Source of the DNA: an uncultured Collinsella sp. | Lineage (GTDB): Bacteria; Actinomycetota; Coriobacteriia; Coriobacteriales; Coriobacteriaceae | DNA: 64,000 nt | Direction: 5' to 3' | Assembly (NCBI GenBank): GCA_937995345.1 | Contig: CALKKS010000011.1 | Span: forward strand, 1-64,000 | Part shown: piece after piece, positions 1 to 8,149 of the stretch | Position numbering within the stretch: position 1 is the first letter of the stretch | Layout: every line of letters starts with the position of its first letter | The notes under the pieces: generated by a model | The model's input: the letters and a program-made list of their open reading frames with translations, nothing else | Told to the model about the DNA's origin: nothing | The model's database searches: none | Made by a program: the position numbers and the translations under genes

Positions 1-59
1 GATTTGCAGCGACGGACCTCAGGACGCTCTTACACCACGTCTGCGCGCGCGACCCACAG

Positions 60-95
60 GGTCCCGGAAAGACAACAATTCGACTTCCCGGGACC
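60..95 (-). terminator. Hairpin downstream of the PfkB kinase gene
   Basis: An 8-bp stem (GGTCCCGG pairing with CCGGGACC) surrounds a 20-nt loop a few bases after the stop of the kinase gene on the minus strand. There is no strong T-run, so it is a terminator candidate only. Confidence 0.4.
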
Positions 96-101
96 GCTCA
101 A

Positions 102-965
102 CTATTTAAAAATCGGCGCTCCGTGGCCCCAAGAACCTTCCATGCCGCATACGGTCGAAGCAAACCCCGCCGCAAAGTCGAGCGCACGCTCGATGGCCTC
201 GGCGCCATCCTCACCACGCTTGGCGGAATCGAGATAGCACATCAAAAACGAGGTGAGGAACGAGTCACCCGCACCCATGGTGTCCTTCATATCCGTTACC
301 GGTTTAGCCAGTTGGCGGTAATAACGCTCGCCATCGTAGGCAATGCAGCCCTCAGCGCCAGCCGTTGCCGATGCAAAACGCGGACCTAGGCTCTTCACCC
401 ATGCCAGACGCTCGCGAATCTCATCCTCGCTCGCAGCGTCTGCCGCGCTAAAGAACGCGAAGTCAACGTAGGGAGCAATCTGCTCGTAGTACTCATCGGT
501 CGAATCATCCGAGAAGTCAAACGAAACGGTAATACCCGCCGCCTTCAGCTTAGGCAGCTCACGCTCGGTAAAGCAGTAGTTACCCGAATGGACCACGTCA
601 AACTGCTTCATATACGCTAGATCAAAACGATCGAGCACATAGCGCGCATCACCACGGATGCCGCCCTCGTTAGATCCCAGAAATACACGATCACCATCGA
701 CCACAGTAACGCGTGCCGCACCATTCTCGCCGATGAGCTGCTTGCATTTGGCTAGTTCAACGTCCTCATCCTCAAGACTCGCAATCACATGCTCGGCCGC
801 GGCGTCGTTTCCAAAGATACCCACATACGCGGAGCGCGCAGCCCCGCACTTCTTGGCATACACGGCAAAGTTCACCGCATTGCCACCCGGATACATAGTG
901 TGGATATGCTCGTAACGATCGACGACGTTATCGCCAAACCCAAGAGCGCTAACGTTAAATGTCAT
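102..965 (-). CDS. PfkB-family sugar kinase, fructoselysine 6-kinase-like
   Basis: Predicted 287-aa ribokinase/PfkB-fold kinase that phosphorylates a sugar or sugar-amine with ATP in the cytoplasm. The N-terminus carries GDNVVDRY and YPGGNAVNFAVYAKKCG, the substrate-binding glycines, closely resembling FrlD. The C-terminal DTMGAGDSFLTSF motif holds the anion hole and catalytic Asp. The ATG at 965 is preceded by GAGAGGGGAG, and the open frame further upstream has no comparable site. It lies 61 bp after a HAD phosphatase gene on the same strand, probably in one transcript. No FrlB-type deglycase is in view, so fructoselysine as substrate is inference; another ketose-amine or ribokinase-type substrate is possible. 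Confidence 0.75.
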   Translation of the reverse strand: MTFNVSALGFGDNVVDRYEHIHTMYPGGNAVNFAVYAKKCGAARSAYVGIFGNDAAAEHVIASLEDEDVELAKCKQLIGENGAARVTVVDGDRVFLGSNEGGIRGDARYVLDRFDLAYMKQFDVVHSGNYCFTERELPKLKAAGITVSFDFSDDSTDEYYEQIAPYVDFAFFSAADAASEDEIRERLAWVKSLGPRFASATAGAEGCIAYDGERYYRQLAKPVTDMKDTMGAGDSFLTSFLMCYLDSAKRGEDGAEAIERALDFAAGFASTVCGMEGSWGHGAPIFK

Positions 966-1026
966 AGCACCGCTCCCCTCTCGTCCTAACGAGATCGCTG
1001 TAATGGCTGCCGTGCCACCCTGGGCC

Positions 1027-1686
1027 CTACGCGAGCTCCAGCAAATCCGGCAGCTGGTCGATAATCTTATCCGCAGCATCTTGGCTAAATCCAAAGCGCT
1101 CCTCGCGCTTGGCAATCACCGTCAGGCCCGCTCGCTTGCCGGCAGTAATGCCGTACACCGAGTCCTCCACGCAGCAGCAGCGGTCCGTAGGCAATCCCAA
1201 ACGGTCTATGGCGTGCAGATAGATGTCGGGCTCGGGCTTACTACGCTTAAATTGCTCACCCGAGACCAAAAACTCAAAGTGACCGCGAATGCCGCAGGTG
1301 CCCAGAACTTCCTCGATATTATTCAGCGGCGACGACGACGCCAATGCAACGCGGACACCGCGGTCTTTTAGCCCCGCCAGCGTCTCGGGAACACCGGGGT
1401 TCAGCAGCTTGCGGTAGTCGCAGACACAAGAGCTCGCCCACACATCGTAACGGGCCTCGGCGTCTTCGGGCTCAAGGGTACCCGAGCCTGCACGCCTGTA
1501 CCATTCCACGAGCACCTGCTGGAAATCGCGATGCGACGACCCCACAATTGCATTGAGTTCGTCACGCGTCACAGAAATCTGCAGGTAATCGATAAACTTC
1601 TCGAGTTCCTTTTGATAGTAAAACTCGGTGTCGACCAATACGCCGTCCATGTCAAAGATAACGGCGTCGAACGGAAATGCGGACAC
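1027..1686 (-). CDS. HAD hydrolase, beta-phosphoglucomutase-like subfamily
   Basis: 219-aa haloacid-dehalogenase-superfamily phosphatase or phosphomutase. Motif I is FDMDGVLVDTE near residue 9, motif II the Ser run LASSSPL, motif III Lys in RSKPEPDIYL, and motif IV the acidic CCCVEDSVYG. An alpha-helical cap lies between motifs I and II, as in the beta-phosphoglucomutase/GPH branch. The GTG start at 1686 is chosen because GGGAGGG sits 6 bases upstream. Being transcribed ahead of the PfkB kinase suggests joint handling of a phosphosugar. The substrate cannot be read from the sequence. Confidence 0.75.
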   Translation of the reverse strand: MSAFPFDAVIFDMDGVLVDTEFYYQKELEKFIDYLQISVTRDELNAIVGSSHRDFQQVLVEWYRRAGSGTLEPEDAEARYDVWASSCVCDYRKLLNPGVPETLAGLKDRGVRVALASSSPLNNIEEVLGTCGIRGHFEFLVSGEQFKRSKPEPDIYLHAIDRLGLPTDRCCCVEDSVYGITAGKRAGLTVIAKREERFGFSQDAADKIIDQLPDLLELA

Positions 1687-1749
1687 GGCACCCTCCCTAA
1701 CAAAAAGGCGCCCGCAAGCGGACGCCCGAACCATGCACTATCGGCGATT

Positions 1750-2592
1750 CTAACCCAGCAGCTGGTCAAGTGCTACTGCAATGCCGTCTTCGTTGTTATT
1801 GGCGGTTACCATCTGGGCAACTGCCTTAACCTCATCGACGGCGTTGCCCATGGCTACACCTGTGCCGGCCCACTCAATCATGGACTTGTCGTTCTGGCCG
1901 TCGCCAAACGATACGACCTCACTGGCATCGATGCCGAGCTTGGGCAGGGCACCCTCGAGCGCACGGGCCTTGTCAATACCGGGCGCCGTGTATTCAAAGT
2001 ACCAGTCAGCCGTAAACATGCCCGACAGCGTCTGGGTAAAGGGCGCATACATCTCCTCGTAATGCGCCTGCAGGTATGCCGGGTCGCCCGCCGTCAGCAG
2101 CTTGTCCACGGGATAAGTGTCCACGACCTCATGAAGGCTCTCGACCTCGCGAATCTTAAGATCGCACGCATCGCGCTCATACTTGACGATGTTCTTCTGC
2201 GAACCGTCCGGCAACGTGATCATGCAGCGATACGAGTCCACGACATGTAGGTCGTGACCGAGCGAGATCATGGGAATCACGTCGAAATTGCGCAGATGAT
2301 CAATCAGACGGTGCAGCTCGTCAGCCGGCATGGCCTGGTCAAAAAGGACCTCATCGGTCTGAGCGTCGACCACGTGCGCGCCATTAAAGGCAACTAGCAG
2401 ACCGTCATGGTTTTGAAGGTCGAGCTCCTGCGCCAAGGCGTGCAGCCCCCATGCGGGACGGCCCGAAGCCAAGATGAGCTTAATGCCCGACCCCTGCGCC
2501 GCGAGCAGCTTCTCGCGTGTACGCGGGCTGATGACCTTTTGGTCGTTGGTGAGCGTACCGTCGATATCCATTGCGATGGCTTTGATTGCCAT
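1750..2592 (-). CDS. Cof-type HAD-IIB phosphatase
   Basis: 280-aa cytoplasmic phosphatase of the Cof/YidA group, which typically acts on phosphosugars or flavin phosphates. Motif I is AMDIDGTLTND at the N-terminus, motif II is LASGRP, and the C-terminal VVSFGDGQNDKSMIEWAG holds the Mg-binding Asp residues. The large C2 cap occupies roughly residues 85-200. The ATG at 2592 is preceded by GGGAGG. A 63-bp gap separates it from the downstream HAD gene, so co-transcription is possible. The substrate is unknown. Confidence 0.8.
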   Translation of the reverse strand: MAIKAIAMDIDGTLTNDQKVISPRTREKLLAAQGSGIKLILASGRPAWGLHALAQELDLQNHDGLLVAFNGAHVVDAQTDEVLFDQAMPADELHRLIDHLRNFDVIPMISLGHDLHVVDSYRCMITLPDGSQKNIVKYERDACDLKIREVESLHEVVDTYPVDKLLTAGDPAYLQAHYEEMYAPFTQTLSGMFTADWYFEYTAPGIDKARALEGALPKLGIDASEVVSFGDGQNDKSMIEWAGTGVAMGNAVDEVKAVAQMVTANNNEDGIAVALDQLLG

Positions 2593-2765
2593 ATAAGCCT
2601 CCCTGTCATTGAGTAACCTTGTCTGAGTCATCATACAGAACACCTACTGCGGCTCTGTCTGCAACGGGGAAAATGTCATATTGTCCCAAACATGAACGGC
2701 GCGCCTTCGACGATTGCGATGCCCGTCGAGGCGCCTCCCGATACATTCCATCCTATCCAAATAGC

Positions 2766-2800
2766 AAAGGGCCCGCATCCCAACGGATACGGGCCCCTTT
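2766..2800 (-). terminator. Terminator of pgi
   Basis: A GC-rich inverted repeat (GGGCCCGTATCC pairing with GGATGCGGGCCC, 4-nt loop) sits 29 bases after the pgi stop and is followed on the minus strand by TTTGCTATTT. This fits an intrinsic terminator. Confidence 0.75.
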
Positions 2801-2828
2801 CTGTTTAACGCTTAATCAGCGGCAAAGA

Positions 2829-4523
2829 CTACTTGCGGTGAGCGCGGTAGAACTCGATGAGCGCCTGGGTCGAAGCGTCCTGCTCGGCCTTGGCGGCGTC
2901 GTCGTGGAAGGCAGGGGTGATCTGCTTGGCAAGCTGCTTGCCCAGCTCGACGCCCCACTGGTCGTAGGAGTCGATGCCCCAGACCGTGCCCTCGACAAAC
3001 ACGATGTGCTCGTACAGGGCGATGAGCTCGCCGAGCGCGAACGGGCTCAGCGTATCGCCGAAGATAGAGGTCGTCGGACGGTTGCCCTCAAAGCAGCGGG
3101 CCGGGACAATCTGCTCGGGCGTGCCCTCGGCGCGCACCTCATCGGCCGTCTTACCAAAGGCGAGCGCCTTGGTCTGGGCCAGGAAGTTGCCCAGGAACAG
3201 CTCGTGGACGTCCTGGCCGCTGTCGGTCGCAGGGTTGGCGGTATTGGCGAAGGCGATGAAATCGGCCGGAACCACCACGGTGCCCTGGTGCAGCAGCTGG
3301 TAGAAGGCATGCTGGCCGTTGGTGCCGGGCTCGCCCCAGAAGATCTCACCGGTATCGGAGGTCACGGCGCTGCCGTCCCAACGGACATGCTTGCCGTTGG
3401 ACTCCATGGTGAGCTGCTGCAGGTAGGCCGGGAAGCGGTGCAGGTACTGGCAGTACGGCAGCACGGCGTGGCTCTTGGAACCGAAGAAGTTGACGTACCA
3501 GACGTTGAGCAGGCCCATCAGCGCGACGGCGTTGTTCTCGAGCGGGGTGTTGCAGAAGTACTCGTCGATGGCGTGGAAGCCCTCGAGGAACTGCTGGAAG
3601 CGCTCGGGGCCGAGCACGACGATCAGCGACAGGCCCACGGCGGAGTCGACAGAGTAGCGGCCACCGACCCAGTTCCAGAAACCAAAAGCGTTAGCGGGGT
3701 CGATGCCGAAGGCCTCGACCTTCTCGAGTGCGGTGGAAACGGCGACAAAGTGCTTGGCCACGGCCTCGGCGTTCTGCTCATCGGAGCCGTCGATGGCGCC
3801 CTGAGCCTTGAGCTGCTCGAGCATCCAGGTCTTGACCTCGCGGGCGTTGGTGAGGGTCTCGAGCGTGGTGAAGGTCTTAGAGACGATGATCACGAGCGTG
3901 GTCTCGGGATCCAGACCCTTGAGCTTCTCGGCCTGGTCGTTGGGATCGATGTTGGAGATATAGCGGCAATCGATACCGGCGTCGGCATAGGGGCGCAGAG
4001 CCTCGTAAGCCATGACCGGGCCCAGGTCGGAGCCGCCGATGCCGATGGACACCAGATGCTCGATCTTCTTGCCGGTAACGCCCTTCCACTCACCGGAGCG
4101 CACGCGCTCGGCAAAGGCATACATGCGATCGAGGACCTCGTGCACGTCGGCGACGACGTCCTGGCCGTCGACGATAAGCTGGCCCTTCTCGCTTGCCGGG
4201 CGGCGCAGCGCGGTATGCAGAACGGCGCGGTCCTCGGTGGTGTTGATGTGCTCGCCGGAGAACATGGCGTCGCGGCGCTCCTCGAGCTTCACCTCGCGGG
4301 CAAGATCGCACAGCAGCTTGACGGTCTCATCGGTCACCAGGTTCTTGGACAGGTCGAAGTGAAGGTCGCCGGCGTCAAAGCTCAGCTTGTTCACGCGGTC
4401 GGCGTCAGCGGCGAACCAGGCCTTGAGGTCGATGCCCTCGGCCTCGAGCTTCTCCTGATGAGCCTCGAGCGCCTTCCAAGCGGCGGTCGACGTAGCGTCG
4501 ATAGGTGCGGCAACAGTTGCCAT
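2829..4523 (-). CDS. pgi: Glucose-6-phosphate isomerase
   Basis: 564-aa phosphoglucose isomerase interconverting glucose-6-phosphate and fructose-6-phosphate in glycolysis. Family signatures are present: SIGIGGSDLGPVMAYEAL around residue 155, GGRYSVDSAVGLSL near 280, and the C-terminal YDQWGVELGKQLAKQI containing the catalytic Lys. Length fits the long E. coli-type enzymes (about 550 aa) rather than the short Bacillus type. The ATG at 4523 follows GAGGAGGACTAT. The gene appears monocistronic, with its own terminator. Confidence 0.97.
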   Translation of the reverse strand: MATVAAPIDATSTAAWKALEAHQEKLEAEGIDLKAWFAADADRVNKLSFDAGDLHFDLSKNLVTDETVKLLCDLAREVKLEERRDAMFSGEHINTTEDRAVLHTALRRPASEKGQLIVDGQDVVADVHEVLDRMYAFAERVRSGEWKGVTGKKIEHLVSIGIGGSDLGPVMAYEALRPYADAGIDCRYISNIDPNDQAEKLKGLDPETTLVIIVSKTFTTLETLTNAREVKTWMLEQLKAQGAIDGSDEQNAEAVAKHFVAVSTALEKVEAFGIDPANAFGFWNWVGGRYSVDSAVGLSLIVVLGPERFQQFLEGFHAIDEYFCNTPLENNAVALMGLLNVWYVNFFGSKSHAVLPYCQYLHRFPAYLQQLTMESNGKHVRWDGSAVTSDTGEIFWGEPGTNGQHAFYQLLHQGTVVVPADFIAFANTANPATDSGQDVHELFLGNFLAQTKALAFGKTADEVRAEGTPEQIVPARCFEGNRPTTSIFGDTLSPFALGELIALYEHIVFVEGTVWGIDSYDQWGVELGKQLAKQITPAFHDDAAKAEQDASTQALIEFYRAHRK

Positions 4524-4640
4524 ATAGTCCTCCTCAGCATACGGGCGCAAGCCTCCATGCGCCCGGATAATCAGATGCCCTTATTCTAACGCAGGTCAAG
4601 ACCGTAATCAGCGAGCGTTGCCAATCTGCCCACAGACGGC

Positions 4641-4715
4641 GACCGACCAAAAAGGGGCAGGCTTATTTTGGCAGGTCAAACGCTTTACCAATCAAAAATA
4701 ACCTGTCCCTTTATG
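4641..4715. repeat. Palindromic repeat P1, copy a (degenerate)
   Basis: An imperfect inverted repeat. The left arm GACCGACCAAAAAGGGGCAG and following bases pair with a right arm ending CCTGTCCCTTT. The central loop CAGGTCAAACGCTTTACC is nearly the same as in the copy at 6068-6153. It sits immediately downstream of the stop of the alcohol-dehydrogenase-like gene. Confidence 0.7.
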
Positions 4716-4722
4716 GCAGATA

Positions 4723-5247
4723 TTAGGCCGCGGCGCACACACTGCCGAGCAACTCACGCAGAGGAGACCCGATACCCTCCAGCAGTTCGGGAGCGATGAT
4801 GGCGAAAACGGGAACCTCGCCGGCACCCACGACGGCAGGCACTCTGCCCTCCGAGACAATGCACCCGTAGGGAACAAAGCCGTCCTCGCCGGCATCGAGC
4901 ACGGCCATGCGACGGGCAAGCTCGCGCGCAAAGCCTGCCGTATCGGCATCGCCGATCGCCAGGACAAAGTCCACGCCCTCATCGGTCGCCAGGGCTACGG
5001 CCTCATCGACCAAATCGTTTCCCCCGTCGCCCCCAACTGAGCCGCAACGAAAGAGCACGCGTTCGAGCAGGGCACGGTCAAGCGAGCCCAGCGCCGCCGA
5101 GACAAGCTCATCACGCGTATGCTTGTCGCCTCCCAACACGACCAGCGCCTTGGTGCCGCCGTAGTGGGCGACCAATCGTCCGCACCAGCGAGCCACGTCC
5201 CCATCCGCAACCAAGCGCGTCGGCATACCAAACCCATAGTTGACCAT
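4723..5247 (-). CDS. Degenerate iron-containing alcohol dehydrogenase-like protein, N-terminal domain only
   Basis: 174 aa from the chosen start. The opening MVNYGFGMPTRLV and the later EAVALATDEGVDFVLAIG follow the nucleotide-binding half of the BdhA/YqhD iron-dependent alcohol dehydrogenases, including the KALVVLGG strand. The GGGS dinucleotide-binding turn is replaced by GDAD. The helical metal-binding half (about 200 aa with three His) is missing, so dehydrogenase activity is unlikely. The ATG at 5247 is preferred because homology begins exactly there; an in-frame ATG at 5298 would add 17 unrelated residues. It could be a decaying gene or a repurposed small domain. Confidence 0.5.
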   Translation of the reverse strand: MVNYGFGMPTRLVADGDVARWCGRLVAHYGGTKALVVLGGDKHTRDELVSAALGSLDRALLERVLFRCGSVGGDGGNDLVDEAVALATDEGVDFVLAIGDADTAGFARELARRMAVLDAGEDGFVPYGCIVSEGRVPAVVGAGEVPVFAIIAPELLEGIGSPLRELLGSVCAAA

Positions 5248-5385
5248 TATCCCCACAACCCTTCCGTGCTTTATGGTGGTATCGATCGTTAGGCTCATGC
5301 TACGAAGCGAGCTTTTCCGAGCTGTTTCGCACTCTTTAGGGCTGCGTTAAAAACCGATGCGACTCCACGGAGAACAATCAAGCGA

Positions 5386-6009
5386 TCAGAGCGTTAAAAG
5401 CCCGGCAACAAGATGCACAAACAGGATGAGCCAGGCAAACGAAAGGCAGTAGCCGCCCAGTACATCCGAGGCATAGTGCACGCCCAGATAGATACGACTG
5501 ACTCCCACCGCAAGGATGGCACACGCAAGTACGATCTCGATGGCAGCGCTGAACGGAAGGTCAAACGCACCGCATCGCACTAACCATATGCCATAGCCAT
5601 AAAACGCCATGGCCGCCATCGAGTGGCCCGAGGGAAAGCTGAGCCCTAGTGCCTCGACAAGCCGAAATCCCTGGGGACGAGGCCGGCGCACAAGAATCTT
5701 CAACAGCTGGTCTATTGCACTGATGGCGCCAACGTTGACGGCGGCCAAGATAACATGGACCCGACAAGGCACCCACAGCATTGACGCGACCAGCACGCCG
5801 ACAATAAACGGCACCGACGCCAGATTCGATATGCCTCTCATCGCAACCGTCAGCACCGGTGACCGTAGCCTCTCGACAAGCAGCAAGTAACCCAACTCAT
5901 CGATTCTTATAGCCCGTCCTTTGAGCACCTTAATCAGCAAGCAGACAAAGATCGCAAGGCACAGCACGGACAACATTAGAAGCGCAAGGTCGCCCATATC
6001 GACGGTCAT
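5386..6009 (-). CDS. PAP2-family membrane phosphatase
   Basis: 207-aa integral membrane phosphatase of the type-2 phosphatidic acid phosphatase superfamily, with about five or six hydrophobic segments. The three catalytic motifs are visible: KILVRRPRP (residues ~105-113), the PSGHSMAAMAFYG segment (~125) with the catalytic His, and SRIYLGVHYASDVLGG (~170) with the nucleophilic His. Likely substrates are lipid phosphates such as undecaprenyl pyrophosphate or phosphatidylglycerol phosphate, but specificity cannot be told. The ATG at 6009 has only a weak ribosome site, so the start is provisional. Confidence 0.85.
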   Translation of the reverse strand: MTVDMGDLALLMLSVLCLAIFVCLLIKVLKGRAIRIDELGYLLLVERLRSPVLTVAMRGISNLASVPFIVGVLVASMLWVPCRVHVILAAVNVGAISAIDQLLKILVRRPRPQGFRLVEALGLSFPSGHSMAAMAFYGYGIWLVRCGAFDLPFSAAIEIVLACAILAVGVSRIYLGVHYASDVLGGYCLSFAWLILFVHLVAGLLTL

Positions 6010-6067
6010 CCATATCCCTTCAGCGTATTCAACACATCAAGGCTACCGAACCGCCGTAAGCACAAGG

Positions 6068-6153
6068 TAAACCGACCAAAAAGGGACAGGTTTATTTTGG
6101 CAGGTCAAGCGTTTTACCGACCAAAATAAACCTGTCCCCTTTTGGTCGGTTTT
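6068..6153. repeat. Palindromic repeat P1, copy b (near-perfect)
   Basis: About 32-bp arms differ at one position (left arm starts AAACCGACCAAAAAGGGACA, right arm ends CTTTTGGTCGGTTT). They surround a 20-nt loop, CAGGTCAAGCGTTTTACCGA, that has its own short GGTCAA/TTTACC pairing. The element sits in the divergent region between the PAP2 gene and the Y-family polymerase gene, 25 bp before the LexA-type box. It is the sister of the copy at 4641-4715. Confidence 0.85.
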
Positions 6154-6177
6154 GACGGTGTCCGGTCGAGCGGGTAT

Positions 6178-6197
6178 TATCGAACAGGTATTCGATA
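6178..6197 (+). promoter_or_regulatory. Putative LexA (SOS) operator
   Basis: The palindrome TATCGAACAGGTATTCGATA has the CGAAC-N4-GTTCG layout of Gram-positive LexA boxes with one deviation (ATTCG for GTTCG). It ends 28 bp before the ATG of an error-prone polymerase gene, the expected place for SOS control. Confidence 0.75.
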
Positions 6198-6225
6198 GGA
6201 ACATGTGTTTGATGGAAGGATACGG

Positions 6226-7731
6226 ATGGCGCACGGTCAGCACACCTATATCTGCATCGACCTCAAGACGTTTTATGCCAGCGTCGAGTGCGTCGACCGT
6301 GGGCTCGATCCGCTCACCACTAACCTGGTCGTTGCCGACGAATCGCGCGGACGCACGACCATCTGTCTCGCCATCACGCAGGCCATGAAGGACCTCGGGA
6401 TACATAACCGCTGCCGATTGTTCGAGATCCCCGATGGCATCGACTACATCAAGGCTGTGCCGCGCATGCGGCACTACATGGAAGTGTCTGCGCAAATCTA
6501 CGGCATCTATCTGGAATACGTCAGCCCGCAAGACGTTCACGTCTATTCAATTGACGAGTGCTTCATCGACGTGACGCCCTATCTGGATCTCTATCACACC
6601 GATGCGGAAGGGTTCGCCTGCATGCTTCGCGACGAAGTTCTAGGGCGCACCGGCATCACGGCGACGGTCGGCATCGGCCCCAACCTATTTCAGGCCAAGG
6701 TGGCACTCGACATCACTGCCAAGCACGTAGCCAGCCGTATCGGCGTACTCGACGACGAAACCTTCCGCAAGGAAATTTGGCCCCACCGCCCCATCACCGA
6801 TATCTGGGGTATCGGCCCCGGCGTGGCAGCGCGACTCGAAAAGTACGGTGTCTACGACCTGATGGGGGTCGCCGCCCTCGACGAGAACCTGCTCTACGAC
6901 GAGCTCGGCGTCAATGCCGAGTATCTCATCGACCATGCCTTTGGTCGCGAGCCGACGACCATCGCCGACATCCAAGCCTATCGTCCGCAAGCGACCTCGA
7001 CCACCACGGGGCAGGTCCTCTCGAAAGGCTATGCCTACGAGCAGGCTTACACCGTCTTGCGCGAGATGGTCGATGCCGCCGTGCTGGACTTGATCGACAA
7101 GCACGTGGTGTGCGACAGCATCTCGCTCTTTGTGGGCTATGCGAGCGAACGCGCCGACATCCGCCGACTCGATGCCAGCGGCACGGCGCAATACGTCGAC
7201 GGGTGTGGGCATCTGCGCTCGAGCACGTCGAGCATCGAACCCACCGCAACCGCCGGCCCCGAGCTCGCGCCCCGTGCGCCCAAGCCTGTCCAGCGCGATG
7301 ACGAACGGCGCCGCCTGGTGCGGGAGGCGCAAGCTATCGATGGCATCTTTGTGGGAGAGCATGGCGGCAAACCGCGCGGTGGCTACGCTGCGCTCTTCGC
7401 GCACTCCAATGCCTCGCGCAAGCTGCCCGAGCGCACCAATTCGTTTAAGAAGATCATGGGGTATTTCGATGAGCTGTGGGCACAAACAGTCGACCCCAAG
7501 CGACCGGTCAAGCGTATCAATCTGGGCTTTGGCAACCTCATGCCCGAGGAATTTGCCACCATCGATCTGTTTAGCGATGTCGAGGCCGATGAGCGCGAGC
7601 GCGACCTGGCGCGCGCCGTATTGGCCGTAAAAGGCAAATACGGCAAGAACGCCTTGGTCAAAGGATTGAGCTTTACTGCCGGCGCCACCGCGCGCGAACG
7701 CAACGATCAGGTTGGAGGGCATCGTGCCTAA
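6226..7731 (+). CDS. Y-family (DinB/UmuC-type) translesion DNA polymerase
   Basis: 501-aa lesion-bypass polymerase. The palm starts YICIDLKTFYASVECVDRG (first metal Asp plus the F/Y-rich steric gate), and YSIDECFIDVTPY (~110) supplies the other catalytic acids. A helix-hairpin-helix segment follows at DIWGIGPGVAARLEKYG. The little-finger region carries an Ala/Pro/Thr-rich linker around residues 320-355, making it longer than DinB and like the UvrX/YqjW group. The ATG at 6226 follows GGAAGGATACGG. Its stop overlaps the start of the YolD-like gene, implying translational coupling, and the LexA-type box upstream points to DNA-damage induction. Confidence 0.9.
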   Translation: MAHGQHTYICIDLKTFYASVECVDRGLDPLTTNLVVADESRGRTTICLAITQAMKDLGIHNRCRLFEIPDGIDYIKAVPRMRHYMEVSAQIYGIYLEYVSPQDVHVYSIDECFIDVTPYLDLYHTDAEGFACMLRDEVLGRTGITATVGIGPNLFQAKVALDITAKHVASRIGVLDDETFRKEIWPHRPITDIWGIGPGVAARLEKYGVYDLMGVAALDENLLYDELGVNAEYLIDHAFGREPTTIADIQAYRPQATSTTTGQVLSKGYAYEQAYTVLREMVDAAVLDLIDKHVVCDSISLFVGYASERADIRRLDASGTAQYVDGCGHLRSSTSSIEPTATAGPELAPRAPKPVQRDDERRRLVREAQAIDGIFVGEHGGKPRGGYAALFAHSNASRKLPERTNSFKKIMGYFDELWAQTVDPKRPVKRINLGFGNLMPEEFATIDLFSDVEADERERDLARAVLAVKGKYGKNALVKGLSFTAGATARERNDQVGGHRA

Positions 7732-8149
7732 ACCCAAACAGCAGCCCATGAGGCCACCGACCGCCTTTGAGCGCTTGGCGGACCCCGAGGGAAGGCGCCG
7801 TGCCGCCGACCCCAACCTTACTGCCAACGGCACCGTGCGCGCCAACCGCGCCGCACAGTTTATGCCCTTTGCCGCGTTGACGGGATACTACGAACTCGTA
7901 CGCAAACAGGAGATCACCGTTGAGCCCAAGTGCGAATTGACAGAAGAAAAAGCCCTCGAGCTTTCGAAAAAGCTCGAGGGCCTCAAACGCGGCGACTTGC
8001 TTCGTGTCACCTATTACGATACGTACGGCTATCGTAGCCGCACCGGCATTCTCGACGAGGTACTCCCCGCTTTCAAACTGCTCAAGCTCAGAGATATTGT
8101 CATCGATTTCGACGACATCCAAGACATCGAGCTGCGCGGCCGAGCCTAG
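7724..8149 (+). CDS. YolD-like protein
   Basis: 141-aa protein with the YolD-family core: ANRAAQFMPFAALTGYYELV near residue 45, then a small beta-rich domain ending in DIVIDFDDIQDIEL. YolD-like proteins are repeatedly encoded beside UvrX/UmuC-type polymerases and are thought to modulate them, but the biochemistry is poorly known. The GTG at 7724 has GGAGGG 5 bases upstream and overlaps the last 8 bases of the polymerase gene. Its stop codon overlaps the stop of the convergent surface-protein gene within one CTAG. Confidence 0.8.
   Translation: MPKPKQQPMRPPTAFERLADPEGRRRAADPNLTANGTVRANRAAQFMPFAALTGYYELVRKQEITVEPKCELTEEKALELSKKLEGLKRGDLLRVTYYDTYGYRSRTGILDEVLPAFKLLKLRDIVIDFDDIQDIELRGRA

Noticed and set aside
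2619..4589. A 656-codon open frame on the plus strand opposite pgi
   Set aside because: It is antisense to an unmistakable pgi gene. Long antisense frames are expected in high-GC coding DNA, and the translation has no family resemblance.
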